DNA of 64,000 nt from Gonocerus acuteangulatus (GCA_946811695.1 OX328132.1:99513422-99577421); one strand, 5' to 3'. Positions 21,134 to 32,690 are shown, counted from the stretch's first letter. Made by a program: numbers and translations. The notes: generated from the sequence alone by a model not told the origin.

Positions 21134-21176
21134 GGGCTATGACAAGTGGCCCAAATGGGGCCACTTGTCATAGCCC
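21134..21176. repeat. Perfect 19-bp-arm hairpin
   Basis: GGGCTATGACAAGTGGCCC (21134-21152) and its exact complement (21158-21176) enclose AAATG. Nearby words (AAGTGGCTAAATTTGGGC, CCATTGGGCCC) hint at a decayed larger inverted repeat. Confidence 0.7.
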
Positions 21177-21179
21177 CAT

Positions 21180-21908
21180 TGGGCCCTTGTTGGGGGTGGG
21201 TGTAGGCTTAGGGATCACAAACTTTACCGCTTGAATTGTTTTTTCATCAAGCAATTGCTATTTTTGCAGGGCTATTTTTTCCCATAACCGTTTTTCGGTG
21301 TATACCATACTATTTTCTTGTCCCTAAAGTTTCTTTAATACACAGTTTTATTATAAGTGTAGTAGATGATAATTTTATCGTCTTGTTCCCGGAAGTTTTG
21401 TACAGCAAAAAGTTTACAAATTTAATCTTTTTGTTATTTCTGATAAAATACTTTTTCGCGGTACTCCCGAACTTGTAGATTGTCTCCTAGATCTATTGGT
21501 ATGTATTATTAAGTAGTGGTTTGGCAGGAGTCCTGGAACTATGGTTGATTGAATTTGGCAGCTCTCTAAGTCGTGGGGTACAATAAGCTGGTGCCAAGAA
21601 CCTTATCAGCTGCTTGAATCCACCAGCAGGTCCTTCGCCTTCTATCGTTTCTCCGCATTAATTTAGTCCCAAAATATTTCTGTTCTCATGGAATAATTCC
21701 TCTTCCGCCCTTCCACTAGGAAGGTATTCGGTTGACAACTGGGGACACCTGAGGCGTGAGAAAGTAACCTGTATCAAATTACATGATGCAATTGAATTGT
21801 AGATTGTAATATTTCTTTAAATAAAAAAAAAATAAAAATAAATAATAAAAAAAATTCCTCTTCCATAAACAGCTCGAACTAATCACGTTTCCTATATGGC
21901 TTCTGTTT
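21180..21908. other. Unassigned stretch
   Basis: Contains an 80-codon AT-rich frame (21236-21478) with no recognisable motif and no support beyond length. I do not call it a gene. Confidence 0.35.
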
Positions 21909-22800
21909 TAGCAATTTAGGAAGGAATGTAGGTATTGAGGTCGCACTGATGAAAGAATTATTGAAAAATTTCTTTAAATCTTCATCAATCCTCATCATCA
22001 GTAGAAACCGAAAATAAACCCCCTTTATATACCAGGGTGTCCCAGACCCCAGAGCTGGGTGGATAGAAATCCCACCACTTTTCGGGAGGATATGACAAGC
22101 AAAATATTACCTTCTTCTCATGCCATCTTAACACCCGAGTTAGAATCATCTGTAACATCCCTTCGTCGAAGGCTGCTTACGTGAGTGAATAAAGAACAGT
22201 TTGAACATTTGTTACTCTGAGTGATATTTTTTTTTTCTTTTACAATCTTTCTTATATATTTTTATCTGTTTTATTGAAAGTAAACCATTCATAAAACATC
22301 ATTCCCATAGCAAACGATTAAACGAGTTTCTTAACCAGCAATCTATCTGGAAGGGGGGCCCAAATTCCTAGTTTGCTTGAAACTCGGTATTGGTCGTGAA
22401 CATCTAACAAGAAAAATGTTTAGTAAAAATAAACTAGATCAGATCATTAGAAGATTGGATTTACTCCGTATTCTGTTCAAATTCAATAAAGCCACTAAGC
22501 CTGGGAGATTGGTTCTTACTGCTACTACTAGAGTTGCTGAACAGCAGTAACCGCTACTGCTTTATTTTGATTTTGGGATGTACTCTGTGGACGCTTTTAT
22601 TATTCATGAAGATTAATAAAAAAAATGTTTTAGTGTATTTATTAAGTGGTGTAGTACGTCGCATACTCAACACACCGGCAAAATATGAATTATTAATTAT
22701 TATTTGAGTCAGTTGCTCATTTTTAGTGTGTTTATATAGGTTATTGCTAACCAATTTCTCAGGAAAGTGCTTTCTTATGCAGCTCCAGCGTGAGGGACTT
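21909..22800 (+). mobile_element. HINE/DINE-1-like element, family B copy B4, diverged
   Basis: The start (AGCAATTTAGGAAGGAATG, then TATTGAGGTCG and the GAAAAATTTCTTTAAATCTT block) corresponds to the family B left end. The middle has AAACGAGTTTCTTAACCAGC and a short G run. The end (CAGGAAAGTGCTTTCTTATG, CAGCTCCAGCGTGAGGGACT) corresponds to the family B right end. Many substitutions and a missing (TA)n indicate an old copy. Confidence 0.6.
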
Positions 22801-22814
22801 ATTGTTAATGTATT

Positions 22815-22890
22815 TGTGCGGTTCCTCTCCCCCCCCCACCATAAGGAGGAAATGCCGTCGACCTGTTGACGCAATCCGCATGTGCCGCGG
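22815..22890 (+). mobile_element. Family A 5'-end fragment abutting B4
   Basis: GTGCGGTTCCTCTC, a C run, ATAAGGAGGAAATGCC, GTCGACCTGTTGACGCAATC and TGTGCCG match the family A left end in order. It starts 15 bp after the family B terminus, so two elements of similar type sit nearly end to end. Confidence 0.55.
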
Positions 22891-22894
22891 GTGG

Positions 22895-23150
22895 TTCAAG
22901 GAGGAAAACTTTATTTAATGAAATAATAAAGTGGACTGCCCAACTTTATTGGGTTCCTGGAGACACAGCATGCTGATCATTTCTCGAGGAATTCATTTAT
23001 TTCATGATCTTGTAATTTGTTCTGTGTTCCCAAAAGTTCGTGGGCATTAGACATGTCAAAAAATAAAACATAAAAATTGTTCTTCTAATAAAAAACCAAC
23101 AAAAACACAAGAGACAGCGTAGTCTAAGGAACGACATTTGTTGCATATAA
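22895..23150 (-). repeat. Family J: LINE 3'-end fragment, copy 1
   Basis: Matches 62947-63180 over most of its length (AATAATAAAGTGG, CTGCCCAACTTTATTGGGTT, CTGGAGACAC, TCATGATCTTGTAATTT, AACCAACAAAAA, AACGACATTT). In the second copy a decayed LINE coding piece lies just beyond, in minus orientation, so this is probably a LINE 3' UTR. It contains the palindrome AATAAAGT-GGRCTGCCCA-ACTTTATT. Confidence 0.5.
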
Positions 23151-23154
23151 AAAA

Positions 23155-23729
23155 AAATAATTTGTTATATATATACATATATATATGTATATTTAAGAAA
23201 TGATACCAAAAGAGAGAGACAGAGTGGGAGAGTAGAGCCTCGCGCAAGCTCAAATAAGCAAGATAGACGGTATGAAATATTAATGTTAGGGAAAGTTAAT
23301 GGTCTATAACGAGTGGAAAACTTCATTGACGGAAATTTGGAGAAGTTGAGAAGTGAAGAACAAGTGAGTAATCAAGAAGTCAAGTAGGGGGAGGGGGAGG
23401 GGGGAATTAGGAGGCGCCTCATTTCACAAGTAATCATCTAAACTAATATTCTAGACGTTTGAAATATTTATAATCTTGAGGCATTTGTAGCATCTCGTGC
23501 TTCCTTATTTATTTTCTCGATAAACTATTCACTCGTGCTGCAGCCATTCCATGCTCTTATAAAGAGAAAATTATATTATACTTATCGCAAAAGCAGACCG
23601 CGCTGAAGAATTAAGAGGAAATGGGAAATCAGAAAATTCCGATAAAATTGAGGCTGCACACATTAAATAATTTTGTTATTTTTTTCAAATCATCATAAAA
23701 TATTTAAATGGTTATAATAAAAAATATGT

Positions 23730-23737
<8 letters not shown>
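23155..23737. other. Unassigned stretch
   Basis: Short TATATA blocks near 23165 and a G-rich run near 23390-23403. No gene recognised. Confidence 0.4.

Positions 23738-23801
<64 letters not shown>
23738..23801. repeat. (TA)n microsatellite, left flank of pogo-like element
   Basis: Pure TA. Together with the tract at 27012-27061 it brackets the transposon, as expected if the element inserted at a TA within a microsatellite. Confidence 0.9.
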
Positions 23802-23804
<3 letters not shown>

Positions 23805-24465
23805 GAAGGTGTTGTACCTTTGACCACTTTGCACAATTGAATTTTTTTTAGCTTGAATACTAAGGCTAAATTCATTTTTTTTATTTCATTGTAAATAGTA
23901 TTCTATTGTTTATCATATTTAATTTTTTCAAGGTTCTAACTTTACATTTAATATTTTTTATTAATTTTTAAAAAAATAATCGTACAGTGGTCAAAGGTAA
24001 ACATGTAGTTGTACCTTTGACCATGGGGTGTTGTACCTCTGACCACGTAAAAACAACACAGCAGTGCTGAAAAAAAAATTGTATTGAGTAATATTATAAT
24101 TAATTGTAAGTTTAATAAATACAGGACATGGATGTAAGCATAATAAAAAGCTATTATTGATATTATGTTATGCTTAATATACTGAAAAGTCCAGTCAAAT
24201 GGATAATCATTTTAACTGTCTAGCAGATCCGCTAGCAATAGTAGGGTATGGAAGTTAAGCCACAATGTCTTCAACATCAATATCATACACATTTTCATCT
24301 TCTCTCGTAATCTTGTCACTTAAAGTTTGTTTTTTCAAATATTGGATATTAAACATTGGACATTTAATACTACAGATCTCTGCGACTAAATATGTAATAT
24401 TCTTTTTACTTTTATTTTAAAATTTCCTTTTTCCAAATCATATTTTTCAAATTGTTGCTGGTTAT

Positions 24466-24815
24466 CGACTTAACTCACGACCTTTATCACACAGATCAAC
24501 GTCACTTTCTCCTGAAGAAAGTGCAGTGTCAGTATCGGAATCTGAACTGTCATTAGAATAATTTTCTTTTTATTTACCACTTTTTTAGGAAGGGGTTTTA
24601 TTTGTATGTGGTGTCTTACGTTTAGGGTGTTGCTTTGGTTTTTTTTTTTTTTTCACCTTCAATAATTAGCTTTTCAGGAATATCCGTCAGGATACAAGGT
24701 TTCCCTTTAGGTCGGCCCCTATTTGACATTTTCCTTGCCGCAGCTTTTCGATGGGGTCTTACAACTTCAAGTGGAACGATAAGGGGCGATTGGTTCGAAC
24801 TGCTACACTGAGGAT
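24466..24815 (-). pseudogene. Pogo-like transposase, C-terminal remnant
   Basis: Minus-strand translation gives VVRPHRKAAARK, then NRGRPKGKPCILTDIPEK, a conserved stretch near the C-terminus of pogo/Tigger-type transposases (usually RPxPKA..RK and RGRKKGxSxILTDTPEK). It is followed by a Lys-rich part and an acidic Ser-rich tail (SNDSSDSDTDTALSSGESD). Two in-frame stops and the absence of the DDE core show that it is dead. The catalytic part was probably displaced or deleted around the insertion at 25155. Confidence 0.7.
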
Positions 24816-25379
24816 TAATAAAGTCAGTTTGAACTTATTTAAATTATTATTTTTAAAATTCTTTCAACAATTGAAGCAACCAATATTAATTAAAAAAAAA
24901 TTGTAGCAGAAGAATATAAAAGTTGAATTATGTAAAAATGACTCGGGTGTGTTGTACCTTTGACCTGGTTAAAGGTACAACAACTAGTCGTGGTCAGAGG
25001 TGGAGTACCAGGGTGGAGAACACCCTGGTAGAGCAAATTAAAAAGCATGCTAAACATTTTAGGGTTAAGATAAATCAATTTCAGAAGCTACACCATGTTT
25101 CTTATTGCAATAGCTACTTTGTCAAATGATTCCCATCTAAAAAGGCCTTAATACAAAAAAGTCCGACTCGCAGGAGCTGCATCATCTTAGCGCGGTTCCG
25201 TTCTTATCTCTAGACTCATTTAAAATGATTAAAATAGAAGCTGTTATTATTTTGGGTCCACATTTCTAGAAAGCATGAAGATTAGATAGTTAGCCGTCGA
25301 GGTGATAAGTAAAGATGGAATGGTTGGGTTTCGGCTAAAGAAACCTCAATACGATTTTTGTTAAAAAATCTATATTTAG

Positions 25380-25413
25380 GACGTTTCGGCTATTCATTGG
25401 TAGCCTTCGTCAG
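25380..25413 (-). ncRNA. Hammerhead-like ribozyme motif in A2
   Basis: Minus strand: CTGACGA, A, stem GGCTAC/ATAGCC (last pair broken), GAAACGTC. The core bases are complete. It belongs to the Penelope-type segment colinear with the one in A1. Confidence 0.4.
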
Positions 25414-25926
25414 CAATGAAAGTGCCGGGAGGCAAAGGAGGACCAAAGTTGACAGTTCCATCTTTACTTTCAAGAAAGGTCTTATTTACGATCTTACCTG
25501 GATGGGTCCCCGCCCTAGGAAGGACCCCGCTTTAAGCAGTTGAAAAGCTATATCTTGGAAATCCATATCTCTAAGATTAAATTGTTTTTCTTATTATTCT
25601 TAACCTTTATTATCAAATACATTATCCAACTATAAGCAGTTAAAAAATAACAAGGAATAAAAACAGACAAAAAGAACAGTTCGAATAAGCGAAATCAATT
25701 ACTTTAACGTTTTAAGCACTTATTTCTCCGATTGACATCGTCTAATCAAAACTTTCATACCAACCTTTTTTGTAGAGCATTTAGTAAGCTTTCTAATGGT
25801 ATTCTTCCGGTACCAAGATTCTCAACCTTTTTCGAGATATAAAGGAAAGTATACAAAGTTAGCGAAACTTTTTATGTCTGTTAATAAAATATTTTATTCT
25901 AACCCTTCTTACAATATTTTATTCTA

Positions 25927-25982
25927 ACTATAGATACAATTTAACTTATAACAGAACATATAAGTTAAATTGTATCTATAGT
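25927..25982. repeat. Perfect 24-bp-arm hairpin
   Basis: Arms 25927-25950 and 25959-25982 (ACTATAGATACAATTTAACT... and complement) with loop ACAGAACA. It marks the junction between the minus-strand and plus-strand Penelope-type segments. Confidence 0.8.
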
Positions 25983-26034
25983 TCTGTTACCTATCACAAT
26001 TATAAATTTTTCTTGTTTGTTTCTGTATTAATTT

Positions 26035-26165
26035 CTTTTTGTCATTTTAGCTGACGAAGGCTACCAATGAGTAGCCGAAACGTCCGAAATATAGATTTTT
26101 TTAAAACAAAAATCATGTTGAGGTTTATTTAGCCGAATCCCAACCATTCCATCTTTACTTATATA
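26035..26165 (+). mobile_element. Penelope-type terminal segment, plus orientation
   Basis: It carries the CTGACGA...GAAACGTC motif and the shared downstream blocks (ATATAGATTTTT, TGAGGTTTATTTAGCCGAATC, CCATTCCATCTTTACTTA). With the minus copy at 25300-25440 it forms an inverted pair, as at 10940-11696. Confidence 0.55.
26051..26084 (+). ncRNA. Hammerhead-like ribozyme motif, best-preserved copy
   Basis: CTGACGA, A, perfect 6-bp stem II (GGCTAC/GTAGCC, loop CAATGA), GAAACGTC. Stem I can form from ATTTTAG upstream and CGAAAT downstream (G-C, A-G mismatch, TTT/AAA). The only departure from the textbook core is the extra A before stem II. Confidence 0.5.
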
Positions 26166-26204
26166 TATATATATGTTTGATGTTATTTTTCGTCGCTGGG
26201 ATAG

Positions 26205-26460
26205 TATTTTTAGATGGTACGGCATTTTTCTCCAGCGGTGGTACTCCTCCTCACTTCTTCCCGGAATATTTCGATGGATTCATCTCCATCTTCTTCAGCC
26301 AGGTACTTGTTTCTTCCTCGGTGGTAGCCAAGGATTCCCTTGGCTACCACCGAGGAAGAAACAAGTACCTGGCTGAAGAAGATGGAGATGAATCCATCGA
26401 AATATTCCGGGAAGAAGTGAGGAGGAGTACCACCGCTGGAGAAAAATGCCGTTCCATCTA

Positions 26461-26466
<6 letters not shown>
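26205..26466. repeat. Near-perfect palindrome with 129-bp arms
   Basis: Arms 26205-26333 and 26338-26466 are reverse complements with one mismatch seen; the loop is ATTC. It sits between (TA)n tracts inside A2. Unlike its surroundings it is GC-balanced and open in several frames. The right arm reads as a hydrophilic peptide with GRNKYLAEEDGDESIEIFRE, which could come from a coding exon, but I do not recognise it. Confidence 0.85.
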
Positions 26467-26513
<47 letters not shown>

Positions 26514-26523
26514 ATATATACAC

Positions 26524-26551
<28 letters not shown>
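26467..26551. repeat. (TA)n followed by poly(A)
   Basis: A TA tract with TATG variants, then a run of about 28 A. Confidence 0.9.
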
Positions 26552-26554
<3 letters not shown>

Positions 26555-27008
26555 GTCAATGAATAACTGAATAAATGAATGAATTCTTATTCAATAAAAA
26601 TTTATTGAATAATGATCCAACCCTGTTTTTCATCGAATAAAAAATTATTCAGTGTATGAATAACGTAATCAATGAATAAATTATTATTCAATAAAAATTT
26701 ATTTGAATGATCATTGAATAAAAAAATTATTGAATAATGCCCAACTCTGCTCCCTATGGGGGAGGGAGGAACCGCGCTAAAATATTATGAGGCAAAAAGT
26801 CATCAATAAATAACTTACACTTTTATTATAAAAATGGATAAGTATTTTTTTCAAGAATCCTCTTTGACTTGAATAATCCAATGTATTTTTTAGAAACCCT
26901 CTAGTGAAGGAGCTAAACACTGATTACACCAAAATTTAAAAAATGTTGCTACGTGCCGCGACAGCCTCGGTGGTCAAAGGTAAAGACGGTCAGAGGTACA
27001 ACACCTTC

Positions 27009-27011
<3 letters not shown>

Positions 27012-27061
<50 letters not shown>
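27012..27061. repeat. (TA)n microsatellite, right flank of pogo-like element
   Basis: Pure TA. It continues into the 3' half of a family B element, so the transposon may have landed in the microsatellite of that element. Confidence 0.9.
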
Positions 27062-27065
<4 letters not shown>

Positions 27066-27591
27066 CAACAGAGAAAAATAAGTTGTAAATCAGGTTATTT
27101 GGAGGGGGGGTTTACTCCGGACCTAAAGTACTAATATACTCATACCGGTCGTAATTTTTGCTGTATTGTAACGAAACGCGGTATACGTCGTGGGTATCTC
27201 ATGAGAAAGAAGTGCTGTAAAAATGAAGTAAATCGGTCTATTCGAAAGGAGGGTTTACTTTAAACTCTGTTTCATTAGAATTAGCCGGCCAGACGTAGGT
27301 TCCCAAAGGCGCCGCGAGGAGCGCTATCTCCCACTAGGGGGTCTGTATCCTGTTCCTTCATCAGATCAAAAGACGGAAAATGAAGTTGTATTAACATAAC
27401 TCTGGAAGCAAATTATTTATAAAATTAATAATTGAACAGTTCTCATAAGAAATGTAAATGAGCAGAACTATTCACGTTTTAATTTTATTTATATAGGTTA
27501 TTTACAGCAAATTATTCAGTAATGTAGTCTTCACTACAAAAATTCTGAGGAAAGTGGTTAGTTATGCAGCTCCTGCGTGGCGGACTTTTTT
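27062..27591 (+). mobile_element. HINE/DINE-1-like element, family B copy B3, 3' half
   Basis: It starts after the (TA)n with a G-run unit (GGGGGGGTTTACTCCGGACC) and ends GAGGAAAGTGGTTAGTTATG, CAGCTCCTGCGTGGCGGACT, TTTTT. It is colinear with B1 (61305-61806). The left half is not found on the other side of the pogo-like element. Confidence 0.7.
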
Positions 27592-28878
27592 CTATTTATT
27601 CTTTGAAAAGGCTTTTGATGAGATTAATTATACTGCCTCTAATGTACCCTAAACATCTTAGGGTTTAATTGAAATGACAATATATTTCTTTTTCTCGTAC
27701 GTCGGACGTGGAATTATTCATAAAGTTAATATACTGGGAATTCACTTTTTCAGAGTGAATTTGCAAAAAAGGAAGCTATACCAAAAACATATAGTAATTA
27801 AAAATCATAAGGTTTTTTGTATGGAGAGTAATAGAATAAAACATTTATACTTTACGATACTTTATACATATATACTTTACGAAACCCAAGTCTGATATCA
27901 GTCCATTGGATACAACATATACATTAACAACATTATTATAAAGTTATGTTTATTATTATAACGACTTTTCTTGTTAATAAAAGTAAATTATTTTAAAATA
28001 TGTAGAATCGGTACGGTGGTTGCCCAGAAACAGAAACCCCACGCTCTAATTGTCACCTCATAGCCGAATGTCTGAAGTCCTGGCATTTAAAATATCTCAA
28101 CGATTTTATAAAACGTTTATAAGGACGTGGAATCTCTTGTGGGCTATTGAATTCTAACGATTGGACTGCACCAGTCACATGTCTGTTCGTGCGTATTTCA
28201 GCGTCCGTCGAATTATCGAGGTCAATTCATGTTTTGACTTGCCCTCTTGATTCCATGGATGAATTCCATTTAAAACAAAATGCCCCAGGAGTTTTTGTCT
28301 TTAATATTTTCTCATCTTGGGAATATTACTTATTCCAGTGACGTTTCAGAACACTTAAGTTATCAGTTTATTGATGAAACCTTTACAAAGGATTGTTCCT
28401 CGGCCCTCCTCATAACTATAAATTTAAGGAACTTCCTCTCTTTACTTCCCTTTTTTCAGAAGACTTCGGCACTGTATTAGCTGCCAAGGCTTACTGAAAT
28501 CCAAATCAATATATGTTTTCTTTTCAATAATCGTCCCAGATGCAACCCCAGAGGAGATCGCTTGTTTGTAGATTTATGAGACTTGGGGTGGCCAGAGTCC
28601 ATCTCTTTGGGTCAAAGGATCGCTCAGTGGACTCGGTTCACCCACTGAGTGAATCATTAGGGAGACCTGGCTATTTCATTAGTGCTGCTTTTAGGATAAA
28701 AAATTACTCCCAGGTGACTCAGGCCTGCATGCTGGTAGGGCTACCACTTAGGCCGGCAGACCGGTACTGTTCCTCCCGTACCCCCAGGTCATAACGCCCA
28801 GGGGGTTCAGCAGTAGGCGTTGACAGGAATCAGGTATGCTAGGAGATTCTAAACAGTAGAATAAGGGTCCCTCAATTT
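27592..28878. other. Unassigned stretch
   Basis: The part 28540-28860 is more GC-rich and contains short inverted words (CACTGAGTGAA, CCAGGTC/GACCTGG), but I recognise neither a gene nor a repeat. The short frames at 28147-28794 have no motif. Confidence 0.35.
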
Positions 28879-29013
28879 TAGCGCGGTTCCTCCCTCCCCC
28901 ATAGAAAGGAACCCCGCTTATAGGGTTGATCTCATGACGCAATTCGGAAGTGCCGACTAGAAAATTTTGCGTTTCAGACCTCCTAGAGAACGAAAATAAC
29001 GGTGGTTCAAATT

Positions 29014-29062
<49 letters not shown>

Positions 29063-29887
29063 CTGTTCGCGCTTTCCTGGCCTCAATAATGGTCCGATTT
29101 TGATGAAATTTGGTACAAACATCTTTCTCCTAATTTGAAAGGTCAAGTTCGTTAACCAGCAGAATCCGCCCACCGGAACATGGTTTTTGGAGCGAAATTC
29201 GTGCGAAAAAAATTCGTTCCGCTTACTTCATATGCTTGCAAGTACTCGTTTTATATGCTTCTAGGCCTAGGAAAACGAATGAAACCATTTTTAAGGTGAT
29301 AGCTTTAACCGTTTTCGAAAACTGGAAAAATAGTTTTGAATAACGTTTTTGGTTTGGGTACTTAGAATCATGGGATTCAGTTGAAACATTTGCTGCATGT
29401 TTGAATTTCATCAAAACTAATATTTTGAACTTTTGGTTACGTTTGGAGTTAAGGAAGGATTAGAATCAAATTTTTTATAAAGACACATGAAACAATGTGG
29501 GAACTTAGTATATTTACCTGATTATCTCTAAAACGGTTGAGAATCTTGGTGAGCGAAAGGTTAGCATTCAAAAGCTTACTAAATGATCTACAAAAAAGGT
29601 TCTCAAGAAATTTTTGATTAGGCATTGTCAATCGGAGAAATAAGTGCTTAAAACTTCCAATGTGTTTGTTTTGTTCTTTTGAACAAAGGAACCAACCAGT
29701 GGCCAACCAGTGGTGGGTGGGATTCCAGGTAAAAGGGTACGCTGCCCCTTGGTAACGGGCCTTTTGTTTACGGGGGAAAGGTGGATCCAAAATAATAACT
29801 GTTTCTATTTTAATCTTTCCAAATGAGACTAGGGATAAGAACGGAACCGCGCTAAGATGACGCAGTACCTGCGAGTCGGACTTTTTT
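28879..29887 (+). mobile_element. HINE/DINE-1-like element, family A copy A5 (short form)
   Basis: AGCGCGGTTCC at 28880-28890, a hairpin, (TA)n at about 29018-29060, GGAACCGCGCT at 29843-29853, and a terminal hairpin ending GAGTCGGACTTTTTT at 29887. It is about 1.0 kb and lacks the Penelope-type segment of A1, A2 and A7. Confidence 0.75.
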
Positions 29888-31749
29888 ATGTATGTATTGT
29901 TGAACCCCAACAATTTCCATCTACATAATATTTTAATTTTAACAATTTTCAATTATTTTTTACTTTATGCAAGCTAAATATGAGATTCAGGACAGTATGA
30001 GTTGTACGTGTACTAATAGACTTTCTGGAGCGAGGGAATAAAATTAATACACATATAGCAGATTAAAAGCCCGATGAAAAGCAAAACATCTCCCTCCGAT
30101 AAACCATTACCCGAGAGTTAAATTGAAAAGTTCCAAACCACATTCAAGAGTAAATTGCCTGCGAAATGCAAATAAAACATACAAATCTAATTACATCAGT
30201 TTGTAACAGCCGGAAAACTCAATTTCCCTTTAAGTCAGATGACATAATTTAGAAAAATGTTTACACTAAAGAAGTAACCCATTCGTTTAAATTTTACAAC
30301 ATTTTAACGACCCACTGATTTCAAGCAACACATTTAAATCACAACACTGAAGTCCTGTAGGTGTACTTGACATAATAAAATGTGTTTGCGCATTCTTTAA
30401 TTTACTAGTGTAGCAATAAAACAGTTTGACCATGACCATCAACCATGATTAAGTATCCTGTTAAAAATTGTTGCACGATTTTCTAAAAAATATATTTAAA
30501 TAAATTCGATAAAATCTGGTAAAATTAAATATGGTTTCGGCCACTTAGAAATGAATCGTAAATTTGTTCACTCATTCCAAATTCTTCCAAACTAAGATGA
30601 ACAAAATGATGTTATGTTTAGAGTAGAGGACATATAAAAAATAATTTTTTTTATTAATAGTCAGTAGCGGTTGAACACTTTTCTTTGGAAAATTTCGAAA
30701 ATTTTGAGCTTTCGAATTAGATCAAATTTGAAATATAACACATGCCCAACAAAAGAAATAAAATTGTCATTAGTTGGATTCAAGTCCACATTAATCGAAT
30801 GTATTTTCCCTTCAGAACTAGAACTCCCCATGCAATATGGAGATCTTCCTTTATATTCATGTTTTACCCCTTACCCCCCCCCCCCCCCAAAAAAATCATT
30901 AAAAATCCATTGTTTAACGATGAACCGCCTATAAAAAATGTTTGTTAAGACTGTGGTAACATTTTCCCTATGTGCTTTCAAGGAAATATTTTCGTATAGG
31001 CCACTTGAAGGTAAGCATCAGTAAACGTAAAAATATAATGTAAGTTAAGTTCCGTTTCCCAAAAATATCACCTTCAAAATTATATTCGGCTTTTCTTTTT
31101 TCAGATTAAAATTAGAAAACATTCATGGTAGCACTTAGTTTTTCAATATGTGGATCAGGGTTATAGGAAATCAGCTCATTGAATTAGCAGCAATTTTTTC
31201 CCAGTTTAAAGAAAAATTCAGATAAAGTTGTCATCGCTTTATCAGAAATGGTTTCTCTATCACTCTCTAATTGATAACCCAAGAATACAATGGTATATTT
31301 ATATAAGATAAATTCATAAGAATAATGTAGTCTTAAATCCAGGTAATAAAATTTTATTTTTGTGTACCTGTAACATTAATTTTACTACAAAAAACAGGTA
31401 GCGTTCTCATTTCGCTATAATGGTGTATAATTAATTCCTTATTGTTTTCGATAATCCCCTGATTTATTTTAAAATTTTAAAATAATTCAAATTGGAATAA
31501 AATGTAATATTAAAAATTGTAAATCCTTCTTCTATTGGAATACTCACTAACATGACACACTTCCTATAATTCCAATTTCTCGTCATCTAATAACAAGTTT
31601 TAAAACGCAGCCTTAAAAAAAAAGAGTTGTAGTATGTTTATCTAATTATTTAATAGCGTAAAAAGGGAAGAGAGAAAAGGGCAAATATACTGAGAGCAAT
31701 TAGGAAAATAGGCCCTTAACCATCTGGCTGCTCATTTAGTCCTACCTTT
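29888..31749. other. AT-rich stretch without recognised features
   Basis: About 1.8 kb of AT-rich sequence with one C homopolymer (about 30874-30888). No gene, repeat copy or RNA recognised. Confidence 0.45.
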
Positions 31750-32029
31750 ACACTAAGGCTTCGTATATCCACAAGGTAATGAGGCAGTTGCTGTAGTTAT
31801 TTCTGACAGAAACATGAGTCTTCAAACAATCCCTTTGATAAAGCTAGCAAATTGGGTGGGGAGAATTATTATCCATCAATAAGAAATCGTAGATATGTTG
31901 CGATTGTGAAATCGTATCTTTTTGATAAGTATTAAACCACAATATTTCACTTGTCAGGACGTTGTGCCTTCATGTCAGTATTACAATTATAATTACATTA
32001 CAATCCAAACGTTTTTCTGTCTTTAAGTT

Positions 32030-32690
32030 GGATAAGATGCTAAGATATTATTAAAGTATGAAAGTGTTGCCCCTGAGGCACTTCGGGAGTATTCGAGGCA
32101 CCTAAGGAGTCTTCGATATGTTACATTTAAAACGTTATGCCTTTATTTTGGATAAGAAGCCAAGATATTTTTAAAGTATGAAATGTTTTCCCCTAGGCAG
32201 TTATGGAGTCTTGGAGGCATCTAAGGGGTCTTGGGTATGTTATATTCAAAACATTTTGCCTTTATGTCGGATAAGAAGCCAATATAATATTAAAGTATGA
32301 AAGTGTTGTCCTTTAGGCACTTAAGGAGTCTTGGAGGCACCTAAAGGGTGTATAAGGGGGGCTGAAGAGGCTGCAGCCACTCCCCACCCCTCCCAGAAAT
32401 TTTGAATTAATCGGTAAAAATGGGTCATAAAACTTCAAACATACATTAAATAAGATCACTTTTTTTTAGAAAACATTTTTTTTTTGTGTAATAGCGTTTC
32501 ATTTAGCTAACATTTCCAATTTCTAGTTTGTTAGTATTCCATACCCCCAAATGCACTCCCCCCCCCCCTCGGAAATTCTTTCCTTTATACGCCCGTGAGT
32601 CTTGGATATGTTACATTTAAAACGTTCTGCTGGATAAGAAGCAATATATTATTAAAGTGTGAGACACTTAATGCCTGCGTGCTGGATTAG
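32030..32690. repeat. Minisatellite, unit about 120 bp, interrupted
   Basis: The block TGGATAAGAAGCC...TTAAAGTATGAAA...GTCTTGGAGGCACCTAA...TTACATTTAAAACGTT starts at about 32030, 32149 and 32268, with a fourth copy at about 32629 after an inserted family E element (32347-32598). Units differ by several substitutions. Confidence 0.75.
32347..32598 (+). repeat. Repeat family E, copy 2, inserted in the minisatellite
   Basis: TATAAGGGGGGCTG at the left, C-rich end and TTATACGCCCGTG at the right. It interrupts a 120-bp unit between CACCTAAAGGG and AGTCTTGGATATG, so it is younger than the array. Confidence 0.65.

Larger units (their letters stand above)
25155..26783 (-). mobile_element. HINE/DINE-1-like element, family A copy A2, rearranged
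   Basis: The 3' terminus is at 25155-25199 (GTCCGACTCGCAGGAGCTGC, AGCGCGGTTCC at 25189-25199). The 5' hairpin is at 26749-26778 (TCCCTATGGGGGAGGGAGGA, ending AACCGCGCT). The 3' half to about 25925 is colinear with A1. The rest is replaced by a hairpin, a plus-strand Penelope-type segment, a long palindrome, (TA)n plus poly(A), and ATTGAATAATG repeats. Treating both ends as one element is inference. Confidence 0.55.
23802..27011 (-). mobile_element. pogo/Tigger-like DNA transposon, decayed, with nested insertions
   Basis: Terminal inverted repeats of 24 bp with one mismatch (GGGGAAGGTGTTGTACCTTT at 23802 and its complement ending at 27011) are flanked by TA on both sides, the target of the Tc1/mariner-pogo group. 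A decayed transposase C-terminus lies on the minus strand at 24466-24815. Copies of TGTTGTACCTYTGACC recur inside the left end (about 23991, 24012, 24029) and at 24949-24977 and 26971, like subterminal transposase sites. A family A element (25155-26783) has split it. Confidence 0.7.
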
